DNA of 64,000 nt from positions 22,944 through 86,943 of the forward strand of contig NZ_BAGH01000010.1 in assembly GCF_000308715.1 (NCBI RefSeq), in the 5' to 3' direction. Numbering within the stretch: position 1 is the stretch's first letter; every line of letters begins with the position of its first letter. This stretch comes from Nocardia tenerifensis NBRC 101015. GTDB taxonomy: Bacteria; Actinomycetota; Actinomycetes; Mycobacteriales; Mycobacteriaceae. The notes below the pieces were generated by a model. The model had not been told where the DNA came from and searched no databases. It worked only from the letters and a program-made list of their open reading frames with translations. The translations under genes were made by a program, and so were the position numbers. Positions 6,691 to 19,458 of the stretch are shown here, one piece after another.

Positions 6691-8991
6691 TCAGCCGACG
6701 TCGGCGGGCAATTTCGTGTCGCCGGGCGTCGGTTGCCCGCGCAGCGCGAACAGTTTCGCGCCTTCGACATCGATATCCGGGACGATCTTGTCCAGCCACT
6801 TGGGCATCCACCACGCCCACTTGCCCATCAGCGCGAGCAGCGACGGAATCAGCAGCATGCGCACGAGGAACGCGTCGAACAGCACGCCGGCCGCCAGCGC
6901 GAAACCCATCATCTTCGCGGTGACATCGGTCTCCAGCAGGAAGGAACCGAACACCGAGATCATGATGATCGCGGCGGAGGTGACGACCCGGGCGCCGTGG
7001 TGATAACCGCTGATCATCGCCTCCTTCGGCGGCTTGCCGTGCACATACTCCTCGCGCATCCGGGTCACCAGGAACACCTGGTAGTCCATGGCGAGACCGA
7101 AGACCAACCCGATCAACATGATCGGCAGGAAGCTCACGATCGCCCGCGGATCCTGGATCAGCCCGAGCTTGCCCTCCTGGAAGATCAGCACCGTCGCACC
7201 GAAGGTGGCCGCCATGGAGAGCAGGAACCCGAGCGCGCCGGTGAGCGGCACCAGGATCGAGCGGAACACCAGGATGAGCAGGATGAACGCGGCCCCGGCC
7301 ACGATGGCCATGTACGGCACGATCTTGCTGAGCAGCACGTGGTCGATGTCGGCATAGATGGCGGTGGTGCCGGTGATGCCGTATTTCATCCCGTACTGCG
7401 ACTCCAGCCGGCCCTCCGCGTCGCGGGCGTCGCGCACCAGGTCCTTGGTGGACTGGTCGTTCGGCCCGGATTTCGGGACGCCGTTGATGAGCGCGCCGAG
7501 CCCGTCCTGACTCAGCCGCGGCTCGGTCACGTAGTCCATGTCCGGCGAGGCCGCGAGCTCGTCACGCAGCGAGTTCAACGCCGTGGCGCGTTTGTCCGCC
7601 GCGACGTTCGTGAGGTCGACGGCGACCTGGAGCACGCCGTTGCTGCCCTCGCCGAACCCGGCCGTGCGCAGCTCGTAGGCCTTTCGCACGGTGGAGGTCT
7701 TGGGCATGCTGTCCTCGCCGGGCAGCCCGAGGTTCATCTTCGTCGCGGGCAGCGCGAGCAGGCCGAGCACGACGATGCTGAGGATCAGCGCGACGGCCGG
7801 CGCCTTGCCGATGGCCTTGGCGACGCGCATGCCGTTGGTGACCGAGCTGTCGTCCTCCGGGTCGTGCTGGGCGATGACCGGCAGCTTCGGCTTGAACAGG
7901 AACCGCCCGAACGCGCCGAGCAGCGCCGGCATCAGCGTGATCGCGGTGAGCACCGCGAACGCCGCCGCGACCGCCCCGCCGAGACCCATGAAGGTAAGGA
8001 ATCGAACGCCGACGATGCTGAGCCCGACCAGCGCGATGATGACGGTGAGACCGGCGAACACCACCGCCGAGCCCGCGGTCCCGAGCGCGGTCCCGGCCGC
8101 CTCGTCCGGCGAGTCCTGTACCGCCAGTTCGTGTTTGTAGCGTGAGACGATGAACAGCGCGTAGTCGATGGACAGCGCGATGCCGATCATCGACGCGAGG
8201 AACGTGGTGAAACTGGGGATGGACAGGAACGACGTGCCGAGGAAGATCAGCGAGGTGGCCGCGCTCAGCCCGACCACCGCGGTGATGATCGGTACGAACG
8301 CGGCGACGATCGCGCCGAACGCCACGATCATCACGATCAGCGCGACGGCCATGCCGATCATCTCGGACTTGCCGCTCGGCGCCTGCTGCTCCATCGCGAT
8401 GGTGCCGCTGAGCTCGACCGTCAAACCCGCGCGCCGGGCCTGGTCGGCCACGTCGTAGGCGGCCTTGCGGCTCTCGGCGGTCACATCGGTGAAGTTCTTG
8501 ATGCCGAACGGCACGCTGAAGAACGCGACCGTGTCCCGGTCGGTCTTGTTGAGCACGTTCAACGGTGCGCCGCTGCACTTCGCCGCGTCCGGCTCGGCGA
8601 CGAGACAGCCCATCTGCTCGGTGACGGTGACCGGATTCGCGATCGGCTTGCTGTGATCGACGATGCCGAGCTGGTTCAGCTGCTCGATCAGCGCGTCGAT
8701 GGCCTGCCGGTTGACCGGGTCGGTCAGCTTCTGACCGGCGGGTGCGCCGATCACGTAGGTGCCGGTCACGGCGTCGAACTTGAAGGCCTCCGACATGCCG
8801 GGGAAGTGCTGATCGAGGATGTGCGTCGCGCGCTCCGACGGCAGGTTCGGCATGCTGAAGTCGTCGCTCATCGGCTCCTTGAGCTGGGTGCCGAGCGCGC
8901 CGAGCACCAGGAAGGCGACGATCCAGATGGGCAGCACAATCCACTTGTGGCGGAAGGCGAACTTTCCCCACCGGTATAGATACACGGACAC
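6691..8991 (-). CDS. MMPL family (RND superfamily) transporter, downstream copy
   Basis: A 766-residue inner-membrane exporter of the MmpL/ActII-3 type, in which two halves each have a large outer loop and a bundle of membrane helices. Recognisable blocks are IGIALSIDYALFIVSRYKHE (first half) and GLVFGLAMDYQVFLVTRMRE (second half), the latter with the Asp-Tyr pair of the proton-relay region. The GTG at 8991 (VSVYLYRWGKFAF) has a GAGGAG site; the frame extends 264 bp upstream without support. It is a close paralogue of the next gene, 208 bp away, and probably a duplication. Substrate unknown: lipid or drug export is typical. Confidence 0.92.
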   Translation of the reverse strand: MSVYLYRWGKFAFRHKWIVLPIWIVAFLVLGALGTQLKEPMSDDFSMPNLPSERATHILDQHFPGMSEAFKFDAVTGTYVIGAPAGQKLTDPVNRQAIDALIEQLNQLGIVDHSKPIANPVTVTEQMGCLVAEPDAAKCSGAPLNVLNKTDRDTVAFFSVPFGIKNFTDVTAESRKAAYDVADQARRAGLTVELSGTIAMEQQAPSGKSEMIGMAVALIVMIVAFGAIVAAFVPIITAVVGLSAATSLIFLGTSFLSIPSFTTFLASMIGIALSIDYALFIVSRYKHELAVQDSPDEAAGTALGTAGSAVVFAGLTVIIALVGLSIVGVRFLTFMGLGGAVAAAFAVLTAITLMPALLGAFGRFLFKPKLPVIAQHDPEDDSSVTNGMRVAKAIGKAPAVALILSIVVLGLLALPATKMNLGLPGEDSMPKTSTVRKAYELRTAGFGEGSNGVLQVAVDLTNVAADKRATALNSLRDELAASPDMDYVTEPRLSQDGLGALINGVPKSGPNDQSTKDLVRDARDAEGRLESQYGMKYGITGTTAIYADIDHVLLSKIVPYMAIVAGAAFILLILVFRSILVPLTGALGFLLSMAATFGATVLIFQEGKLGLIQDPRAIVSFLPIMLIGLVFGLAMDYQVFLVTRMREEYVHGKPPKEAMISGYHHGARVVTSAAIIMISVFGSFLLETDVTAKMMGFALAAGVLFDAFLVRMLLIPSLLALMGKWAWWMPKWLDKIVPDIDVEGAKLFALRGQPTPGDTKLPADVG

Positions 8992-9146
8992 AGGGTTCTC
9001 CTCGCGGTGATCGAGTCGTGCCGGATCGAGCGACTGACGCACGCGGGCCGACTGCGCCCGCAGGGGAACTACCGAGCTGGGGTCGAGCTTTCCTCTGAGT
9101 CTGCTGCGGACGGCCGACAAGATCAAGAACCGAGCGCGGATACGAC

Positions 9147-9180
9147 TCGGCCCCGCACCGTTGCACGCGTGCGGGGCCGA
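9147..9180 (-). terminator. GC-rich hairpin between the two MMPL genes
   Basis: TCGGCCCCGCAC (9147-9158) and GTGCGGGGCCGA (9169-9180) form a perfect 12-bp stem just downstream of the upstream MMPL stop (9200, minus strand). There is no T-tract, so termination may be partial and could reduce expression of the downstream copy. Confidence 0.6.
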
Positions 9181-9199
9181 GTGGGGTACTACCGCCGGA

Positions 9200-11494
9200 T
9201 CAGGCGACGCCGACCGGCACCTTGTCCGTCTGCGCCGAGCGATGCTGCAGCTCACGCAGCTTCGTGCCTTCGACGTCGATGTCGGGCACGATCCGATCCA
9301 GCCACTTGGGCATCCACCACGCCCACTTGCCCATCAGGACGAGCAGTGACGGGATCAACACCATCCGGACGATGAACGCGTCGAACAGCACACCCGCGGC
9401 GAGCGCGAAGCCGAACGACTTCGCCGTCACGTCGGTCTCCAGCAGGAACGAGCCGAACACCGTGATCATGATGATCGCGGCCGAGGTCACCACGCGGGCG
9501 CCGTGGTGGTAGCCGGCCACGACCGCGTCCCTCGGCGACTTGCCGTTGACGAACTCCTCGCGCATCCGGGTCACCAGGAACACCTGGTAGTCCATGGCGA
9601 GGCCGAACACCAAGCCGATCAACATGATCGGCAGGAAGCTGATCAGCGGATGCGGATCCTCGATCAGCCCGAACTTGCCCTGCTGGAAGATCAGCACGGT
9701 CGCGCCGAACGTCGCGCCCATGGACAGCAGGAAGCCGAGCGCCGCGGTCAGCGGCACCAGGATCGAGCGGAACACCAGGATCAGCAGCACGAACGCGGCG
9801 CCGGCGACGATGGCCAGGTACGGCACGATCTTGCCGAGCAGCACGTGGTCGACGTCGGCGTAGATCGCGGTGGTTCCGGTGATGCCGTACTCCATGCCGA
9901 ACTCGGCCTGCAGCTGCCCCTCCGCGTCGCGGGCGTCGCTCACCAGGTCCTTGGTGGCCTGGTTGTTCGGTCCGGACTTGGGCACGCCGTCGAGCAGCAC
10001 GCCCTGCTTGTCCTCGCTCCACTTGGGCTCGGTCACGTAGTCCATGCCCGGGTAGGCGGAGAGCTTGTCGCGCAACGCCTTCACCGCGTTCTCGCGGTTG
10101 TCCGCGGGCACCTTGGACAGGTCGGCCGCCACGTTCAGCACGCCGTTGCTGCCCTCACCGAACCCCTCGGTGCGCAGCTCGTAGGCCTTGCGAATGGTGG
10201 AGGTCTTCGGCTGGCTGTCGTCGCCGGGCAGGCCGAGGTTGAGCCCGGCGGCGGGCGCGGCGAGCGCACCGAGCACCAGGACGCTGAGGCCGAGCGCGAG
10301 CCAGGGCGCCTTGCCGATCAGCCGGCCGAAGCGCATGCCGTTGGTGACCGAGTGGTCGTCCTCCGGGTCGTGCTGGGCGACGATCGGCAGCTTCGGCTTG
10401 AACAGGAACCGCCCGAACGCGCCGAGCAGCGCCGGCATCAGCGTGATCGCGGTCAGTACCGCGAAGCCCGCGGCGATCGCGCCGCCGAGACCCATGAAGG
10501 TCATGAACTGCACGCCGACGATGCTCAGGCCGGCGAGGGCGATGATCACCGTCAGGCCGGCGAACACCACGGCGGACCCGGCCGTGCCGAGCGCGGTGCC
10601 GGCCGCCTCCTCCGGCGAATCCTGTTCCGCCAGTTCGTGTTTGTAGCGCGAGACGATGAACAGCGCGTAGTCGATGGACAGCGCGATGCCGATCATCGAC
10701 GCGAGGAACGTGGTGAAGCTCGGCACCTCGATCATCGAGGTACCCAGCATGATCAGCGAGGTGGCCGCGCCGAGCCCGACGATCGCGGTGACGATCGGCA
10801 CGAAGGCGGCGATGATCGCGCCGAACGCCACGATCATCACGATCAGCGCGACGCCCATGCCGATCATCTCGGACTTGCCGCTCGGCGCCTCCTGCTTCAT
10901 GGCGATCGAGCCGCTCATCTCGACGGTGAGCCCGGCGTTGCGCGCGTCGGCGGCCACCGCGTAGGCGGCGTCGCGGTTCGCGTCGGTGACGTCGGTGAAC
11001 TTCTTGATGGTGAACGGCACGTTCATCACCGCGACCGAGTCGGGCACGGTCTTGCTGAGCACGTTCAGCGGCGCGCCGCTGCACTGCCCGGGATCGGGGT
11101 TGGCCAGGCAGCCCATCTTCTCGGCGGCCTCGATCGGGTTCATGATCGGCTTGCTGTGGTCGACGATGTCGAGCTCGCCGAGCTTGGCGATCAGCGCGTC
11201 GACGGCCGTCCGGTTGGCCGGGTCGGTGAGCTTCTGGCCCGCCGGCGCGCCGATCACGTAGGTGCCGGTGACGGCGTCGAATTTGAAGGCGGCCGAGGCG
11301 CCCGGAAAGTGTTTGTCGAGAATGTCGTTGGCGCGCGCGGAAGGCAGGTCCGGCATGCTGAAGTCATTGGTCATCGGCTTGCTGAGCTGCGCGCCCAGGC
11401 CGCCGAGAATGAGGAAGAGGACGAGCCAGACGGGGAGGACTATCCACTTTCTTCGGAAAGCGAACTTTCCCCATCTATAGAGATATACGGACAC
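9200..11494 (-). CDS. MMPL family (RND superfamily) transporter, TetR-proximal copy
   Basis: A 764-residue paralogue of the neighbouring exporter with the same N-terminus (SVYLYRWGKFAFRRKW), IALSIDYALFIVSRYKHE and GLAMDYQVFLVTRMREE blocks. The GTG start at 11494 is preceded by AGGAG. The gene is divergent from a TetR regulator, and the gap of 197 bp contains a perfect CCTACCG-TG-CGGTAGG palindrome, so it is the likely direct target of that repressor. The mature sequences differ mainly in the first outer loop, which usually governs substrate choice. Confidence 0.92.
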   Translation of the reverse strand: MSVYLYRWGKFAFRRKWIVLPVWLVLFLILGGLGAQLSKPMTNDFSMPDLPSARANDILDKHFPGASAAFKFDAVTGTYVIGAPAGQKLTDPANRTAVDALIAKLGELDIVDHSKPIMNPIEAAEKMGCLANPDPGQCSGAPLNVLSKTVPDSVAVMNVPFTIKKFTDVTDANRDAAYAVAADARNAGLTVEMSGSIAMKQEAPSGKSEMIGMGVALIVMIVAFGAIIAAFVPIVTAIVGLGAATSLIMLGTSMIEVPSFTTFLASMIGIALSIDYALFIVSRYKHELAEQDSPEEAAGTALGTAGSAVVFAGLTVIIALAGLSIVGVQFMTFMGLGGAIAAGFAVLTAITLMPALLGAFGRFLFKPKLPIVAQHDPEDDHSVTNGMRFGRLIGKAPWLALGLSVLVLGALAAPAAGLNLGLPGDDSQPKTSTIRKAYELRTEGFGEGSNGVLNVAADLSKVPADNRENAVKALRDKLSAYPGMDYVTEPKWSEDKQGVLLDGVPKSGPNNQATKDLVSDARDAEGQLQAEFGMEYGITGTTAIYADVDHVLLGKIVPYLAIVAGAAFVLLILVFRSILVPLTAALGFLLSMGATFGATVLIFQQGKFGLIEDPHPLISFLPIMLIGLVFGLAMDYQVFLVTRMREEFVNGKSPRDAVVAGYHHGARVVTSAAIIMITVFGSFLLETDVTAKSFGFALAAGVLFDAFIVRMVLIPSLLVLMGKWAWWMPKWLDRIVPDIDVEGTKLRELQHRSAQTDKVPVGVA

Positions 11495-11590
11495 GAAGGT
11501 TCTCCTAGCGATGCTGTGGTGCTGATTCGCCGCCGGTGACAGCACTCGCGGGGTGCCCTGCACGCCCCCGCCTCCACGTGACGCTTTCTG

Positions 11591-11606
11591 CCTACCGTGC
11601 GGTAGG
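11591..11606. promoter_or_regulatory. TetR-type operator palindrome
   Basis: CCTACCG (11591-11597) and CGGTAGG (11600-11606) are perfect 7-bp arms around TG. The site sits between the MMPL start (11494) and the TetR start (11692), where a self-regulating TetR repressor normally binds. Confidence 0.7.
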
Positions 11607-11691
11607 TAGACTATCCGGGTCTAAGCGGAGGTACAACCTCAATTTCGCGGGCACCGTTAGCTCGGCGCACGATTGGTGAGAGGATCGTCCG

Positions 11692-12285
11692 ATGGCCGCC
11701 CGATCAACCCCCGACAGCGTTGCCGCTGGTGGGGGCACGAAATCCGCGATCCGCGAGGCCGCGGTGAAGCTGTTCGGCGACAAGGGTTTCGAGCAGACGA
11801 GCCTGCGCGAGGTCGCGGATGCGGTGGGAATCACAAAGGCCTCGCTCTACTATCACTACGCCTCGAAGCTCGATCTGCTGCACGCGATCATCGATCCGAT
11901 CGTGGACAACCTGCGCTCGGTGGTGGTCGATCTCGACCGGACCCCGCGCGACTCGGCCGGCATTCGAGACGTGCTGCGCTCCTATCTGCGCGGCATGGTG
12001 CACCACCGCGCCGCCGGGGCACTGGTGCTGCGCGACACCGTGACGATCATCAACGCGGTGGCCGACCGGCACCCCGATCTCGTCGACGACGACCAGACCC
12101 TGCGCGAATGGCTGGCCGGCCCGAACGCCACCGACGAGGCCAGGCTCCGCGCGAGCGCCGCGCTCGCCATGCTCGGCGTCGCGTTGATGTCCAGGGAGTT
12201 TGCGCCCGGCGCCGACGACGCGCTGGTGGAGGCCACCCTGCTCGACGCGGCGACCTGCGTGCTCAACCCGCGTGACTGCGCGTAG
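11692..12285 (+). CDS. TetR/AcrR family transcriptional regulator
   Basis: A 197-residue regulator. The TetR N-terminal domain is clear: AIREAAVKLFGDKGFEQTSL, then the helix-turn-helix REVADAVGITKASLYYHYAS (about residues 39-58). The C-terminal half is a variable ligand-binding domain ending in Cys-containing sequence. The ATG has GAGAGGA upstream. Its divergent position to the MMPL pair and the palindrome between them suggest it represses the exporters until it binds their substrate. Confidence 0.92.
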   Translation: MAARSTPDSVAAGGGTKSAIREAAVKLFGDKGFEQTSLREVADAVGITKASLYYHYASKLDLLHAIIDPIVDNLRSVVVDLDRTPRDSAGIRDVLRSYLRGMVHHRAAGALVLRDTVTIINAVADRHPDLVDDDQTLREWLAGPNATDEARLRASAALAMLGVALMSREFAPGADDALVEATLLDAATCVLNPRDCA

Positions 12286-12330
12286 ATTGCAGCTACTCGA
12301 CGGACCAGACTGAAAACGCCAGGAGAAGCT

Positions 12331-12840
12331 GTGCACATCACCGCGAGGGTCGACTACGCGGTGCGGACGTTGCTCGAGATCGCCCGCGCACCGCGGCTGA
12401 ACCGAGGCGCGCTCGGCCCCGTCGTGCAGGTCGCGCCGGTGGTGAAGGCGGAGGCCATCGCGACGGCGCAGCGAATTCCGCCCAAGGTGCTCGAGACGGT
12501 GCTCGGCGATCTGCGCCGGGCCGATCTGGTGATCAGCAGGCGCGGCCCCGACGGCGGCTACTGGCTGGCCCGGCCGGCCGCGGCGATCTCCGTCGCCGAC
12601 GTGATCAGGGCGATCGAGGGCCCGCTCGCGTCGGTGCGCGGCGAGCGACCCGAGGACGTGTCCTACGCCGGTGCGGCCGAATCGCTGCAGCGGGTGTGGA
12701 TCGCCGTGCGCGTGAATATTCGTGCGGTACTGGAGAATGTGTCGATCGACGATGTCGCGAACAATCGGCTACCCGAGTTCGTCGACGCGCTCACCAATGA
12801 TCCGGGTGCGTGGGCGCGGAGAGAGCCTCCGCTGAATTAA
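12331..12840 (+). CDS. Rrf2 family transcriptional regulator without cysteines
   Basis: A 169-residue protein with the Rrf2 winged-helix N-terminus (HITARVDYAVRTLLEIAR) and the family motif RRGPDGGYWLARPA. Unlike IscR, NsrR or RsrR it has no cysteine at all, so it cannot bind an Fe-S cluster through Cys. The segment between the first helix and the recognition region (RLNRGALGPVVQVAPVVKAE) is longer than usual. GTG start. It lies 45 bp after the TetR gene and 145 bp before the ABC pair; its targets are not evident. Confidence 0.85.
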   Translation: MHITARVDYAVRTLLEIARAPRLNRGALGPVVQVAPVVKAEAIATAQRIPPKVLETVLGDLRRADLVISRRGPDGGYWLARPAAAISVADVIRAIEGPLASVRGERPEDVSYAGAAESLQRVWIAVRVNIRAVLENVSIDDVANNRLPEFVDALTNDPGAWARREPPLN

Positions 12841-12985
12841 GTCGGTTGAATCGGACAAAGCACCCGCCGCGTCGGATCGTCCGGCCGTCGAATTGGTCGT
12901 AAGGCGCGCGTGAAGGAAGGGTGTTTATGCTGGTCAGAAATGTTTGCGACGCATGTCACCGCGGGCAGGTAATCTGCGATCCATC

Positions 12986-14715
12986 ATGCTGATTCGACTT
13001 CTGCGCACTCATCTATACCCCTACCGTGCCCAGCTGGCAGGGGTCGTCGTGCTGCAGTTGATCTCGGTGATCGCCATGCTTTACCTGCCGAGCCTCAACG
13101 CCGATCTCATCGATAACGGCGTCACCAAGGGCGATATCGGATACATCTGGAGCACCGGCCTGCGGATGCTCGCGGTCACCGGCGTGCAGATCATCGCCTC
13201 CGGCTGCTCGGTCTACCTCGGCGCGCAGGCGGCCATGAGCGCGGGGCGCGACATGCGCGGCGCGCTGCTGCATCGCGTCGGCTCCTTCTCCGCGCGCGAG
13301 GTCGGCATGTTCGGCGCTCCGTCGCTGATCACCCGCAATACCAACGACATTCAGCAGGTGCAGCTGCTCATCGCGATGTCGGCGACCATCCTGGTGATGG
13401 CCCCGATCATGTGCGTCGGCGGCATCATCATGGCGCTGCGCGAGGACCTCGGCATGTCCTGGCTGCTGCTGATCGCGGTGCCCGCGCTCGGGCTGTCCAT
13501 GGCCTTCCTGATCAGCAAGATGGTGCCCGGCTTCCGGGACATGCAGACCAGGATCGACGAGGTGAACCGGGTGCTGCGCGAGCAGATCACCGGCATCCGC
13601 GTGGTGCGCGCCTTCGTCCGCGAACGCCAGGAGACCTGGCGCTTCGGCGTCGCCAATTCCGAGCTCACCGATACCGCGCTGCGCGTCGGCCGGCTGATGG
13701 CGCTGATGTTCCCGCTGGTCATGCTGATCAGCAATGTCACCGCGGTGGCAGTGATCTGGTTCGGCGGCCACGCCGTCGACGAGGGCAGCATCCAGATCGG
13801 CTCGCTCACCGCGATGCTGTCCTACATCATGCAGATTCTGATGGCCGTGATGATGGCCTCGTTCCTGGCCATGATGGCGCCGCGCGCCGCGGTCTCCGCC
13901 GACCGGATCGGCGAGGTGCTCGAGACCGAGTCCTCGGTGGTGCCGCCGCCGCTGCCGCAGCCGTTCCAGGGCGACCCGGCCGACGTCGACTTCCAGTTCG
14001 CCGAGTTCGCCTTCCCCGGCGCGGAGAAGCCGGTGCTGAAAGCCATTCGGTTCCAGGTGAAGCCGGGCACGACCACCGCGATCGTCGGCTCGACCGGCTC
14101 GGGCAAGACCACACTGCTCAACCTCGTGCCGCGGCTGATGGACGTCACCGACGGCGCGGTCTACGTGGGCGGCACCGACGTCCGGCACATCGACCTCGAA
14201 CTGCTGCGCTCGCAGATCGGCCTGGTCCCGCAGAAGGCGTATCTGTTCTCCGGAACGGTGGCCAGCAACCTGCGCTACGGCAATCCGGACGCCACCGACG
14301 AGGAGCTGTGGCGCGCGCTGGAGATCGCGCAGGCCGACGACTTCGTCCGGGAGATGGCGCAGGGCCTGGAGACTCCGGTGGCCCAGGGCGGCACCACCGT
14401 CTCCGGCGGCCAGCGCCAGCGGCTCGCGATCGCGCGGGCGTTGGTGAAGCGGCCGCGGGTCTACCTGTTCGACGACTCGTTCTCCGCGCTCGACGTGGCG
14501 ACCGATGCCAGGCTGCGCGAGGCGCTGCGGCCGGTGACCAGGGAGGCGGCGGTCATCATTGTGGCGCAACGGATCACGACGATCCGCGACGCGGATCAGA
14601 TCGTGGTGCTCGAGGACGGTGAGATGGCCGGCGTCGGCAGCCACGACCAGCTGATGCGCAATTGCAAGGAGTACCAGGAGATCGTCTCGTCCCAGCTGAG
14701 CGCGGAGGAGGTGCG

Positions 14716-14719
<4 letters not shown>
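12986..14719 (+). CDS. ABC exporter half, degenerate-site subunit
   Basis: A 577-residue half-transporter with six N-terminal membrane helices and a C-terminal nucleotide-binding domain. Walker A is GSTGSGKTT (about residues 371-379), the signature VSGGQRQ (about 472), and Walker B VYLFDDS, with Asp in place of the catalytic Glu. The stop overlaps the start of the partner as ATGA, a sign of stoichiometric production. Arrangement and sizes resemble M. tuberculosis Rv1273c/Rv1272c. Start chosen at ATG 12986 (MLIRLLRTHL); the frame opens at 12944. Substrate unknown. Confidence 0.9.
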
Positions 14720-17999
<3,280 letters not shown>

Positions 18000-18006
18000 A
18001 ACCGGT

Positions 18007-18040
18007 GGCCCCGGACTCCACGACGTGAAGTCCGGTGGCC
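18007..18040. terminator. Bidirectional hairpin between tgt and yhhQ
   Basis: CCGGACT (18011-18017) pairs with AGTCCGG (18029-18035). A CAC/GTG pair inside and GGCC/GGCC flanks extend the stem. It is placed between two convergent stop codons (17999 and 18052). Confidence 0.6.
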
Positions 18041-18051
18041 GCCAACGTCTT

Positions 18052-18828
18052 TCAGCTCAGTAGTGCGGGCTCCGGGCTCGGCGCGTAGGTCGGCTCGTGC
18101 TTCTTGAGCCAGGCGATCACCCGGTAGGTGATCGGCAGCACGATGACCTCCGCGAGCGTCTTCCACAGGAAGCCGACGATCACGTAGTTCACGAACTGGC
18201 CCCACGAGTCGATGCCGATGGCCGTGGCCGCGATGGAGCAGAAGATGAGCGTGTCACCGAACTCGCCGACCACGGTGGAGCCGATCAGCCGCGCCCACAG
18301 GTGCTTTTCCTTGGTGCGCTCCTTGATCAGCACCAGCGTCGCGGAGTTCAGCATCTCGCCGACGAAATAGCCGGCCAGGCCGGCGGCGACGAGCTGCGGC
18401 GTGGTGCCGATGACGGTGCGGAACGCGTCCTGGTTCTCGTAGAACGTCGCGACGGGCAGCTCGATCGCGATCTTGAAGCAAACCACCGTCAACAACAGGA
18501 CGGCGAATCCGTAGTAGATGGCCCGGCGGGCGGACTTGAAGCCGTAGATCTCGCTCAGCACATCGCCGACGATGTAGGCCAGGGGGAAAAGGAACCACGC
18601 GCCGTCGGTGCTGATCGGCAGCACCTCCAGCGGTCCTATCTTCAACGATTGATCGGTGAAGAACTGCACGCCCTTGGTCGCGCAGATGTTGGAGATGATC
18701 AGCGTCGCGGTGAACAACGCCACTATCGGTGTGTAGTACCCCCGCGCTACCTGGGCGAATGCCGCATGGTCCGGCGCGGGGCGCCCAGATTCGGGGGTAT
18801 CGATTTTATTCGGCTCACTCACCCGCAT
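18052..18828 (-). CDS. yhhQ: Queuosine precursor transporter (VUT/YhhQ family)
   Basis: A 258-residue membrane protein with about six helices. Family blocks include NICATKGVQFF, LAYIVGDVLSEIYGFKSAR, YFVGEMLNSATLVLIKERT and GSTVVGEFGDTLIF, all characteristic of the COG1738 importer of preQ0/preQ1. Start is uncertain: ATG 18828 or GTG 18822 (VSEPNKID). The frame opens further upstream at 18975 but would run into the divergent DUF4190 gene. Position opposite tgt supports a role in queuosine-precursor salvage. Confidence 0.9.
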   Translation of the reverse strand: MRVSEPNKIDTPESGRPAPDHAAFAQVARGYYTPIVALFTATLIISNICATKGVQFFTDQSLKIGPLEVLPISTDGAWFLFPLAYIVGDVLSEIYGFKSARRAIYYGFAVLLLTVVCFKIAIELPVATFYENQDAFRTVIGTTPQLVAAGLAGYFVGEMLNSATLVLIKERTKEKHLWARLIGSTVVGEFGDTLIFCSIAATAIGIDSWGQFVNYVIVGFLWKTLAEVIVLPITYRVIAWLKKHEPTYAPSPEPALLS

Positions 18829-18860
18829 CATCCAACCAGGTTGTGGAATACCCTGTAGCA

Positions 18861-19382
18861 ATGACGAATCCCGGCGATTCCGACGAATGGTGGAAACAGT
18901 ACGGCGGCCAAGGCGTTTCGCCGGAATCCGGTGCGCAGAGCTCGGTTCCGCAATATCCGAACGCTGAACAGCCATCGGGGTACCCGTCGGCGCCGCAGTA
19001 CCCGCAGCAGCCCGCCCAGCCGATGACGCCCCCGCCGCAGCAGCAGTTCCCCGGCTATCAGCAGCCGTACGCCCAGCAGCCGCAGCAACAGTACGGTCAG
19101 CCGAGCTACGGTTACCCGCCCGCCTACCAGCCGTACGGCATGCCGCAGCAGGGCGCCAACGGCATGGCCATCGGCGCGCTCATCGCCTCGCTGGCCGGAT
19201 TCGTCACCTGCGGCCTCGGCTCCATCGTCGGCATCATCCTCGGCGTCATCGGCCTGAACCAGATCAAGCAGACCGGCCAGGACGGCAAAGGCATGGCGCT
19301 GGCCGGCATCTGGATCGGCGTCGGCGCCATCGTCCTAGCCGTCCTCTGGTTCGTCGTAGTCCTGATCGCCGGCACCACCTAG
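18861..19382 (+). CDS. DUF4190 domain membrane protein with Pro/Gln/Tyr-rich N-terminus
   Basis: A 173-residue protein. Residues 1-95 are a low-complexity Q/P/Y/G-rich cytoplasmic segment. Two membrane helices follow (AIGALIASLAGFVTCGLGSI and IWIGVGAIVLAVLWFVVVLI) joined by the DUF4190 loop NQIKQTGQDGKGMALAG. The ATG at 18861 is chosen because the upstream part of the frame overlaps the divergent yhhQ start. The function is unknown; such proteins often occur near RDD proteins, as here. Confidence 0.85.
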   Translation: MTNPGDSDEWWKQYGGQGVSPESGAQSSVPQYPNAEQPSGYPSAPQYPQQPAQPMTPPPQQQFPGYQQPYAQQPQQQYGQPSYGYPPAYQPYGMPQQGANGMAIGALIASLAGFVTCGLGSIVGIILGVIGLNQIKQTGQDGKGMALAGIWIGVGAIVLAVLWFVVVLIAGTT

Positions 19383-19402
19383 CGTTCTATCCACGAAAAC
19401 GT

Positions 19403-19434
19403 CAGGGGCGCACCCGTTCTCGGGTGCGCCCCTG
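19403..19434. terminator. Bidirectional terminator
   Basis: CAGGGGCGCACCCG (19403-19416) and CGGGTGCGCCCCTG (19421-19434) form a perfect 14-bp stem with a TTCT loop. It lies between the convergent DUF4190 and RDD genes. Confidence 0.85.
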
Positions 19435-19458
19435 CGCGTTTCGATCAGCCGTGCGCGA

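Noticed and set aside
6331..8145. A 604-codon plus-strand frame opposite the MMPL gene
   Set aside because: Composition is Arg/His/Gln/Asp-rich as expected for the antisense frame of a high-GC gene. There is no motif or start signal, and the minus-strand MMPL is unmistakable.
9503..11539. A 678-codon plus-strand frame opposite the second MMPL gene
   Set aside because: Same antisense artefact; the protein would be low-complexity HD/RG-rich sequence.
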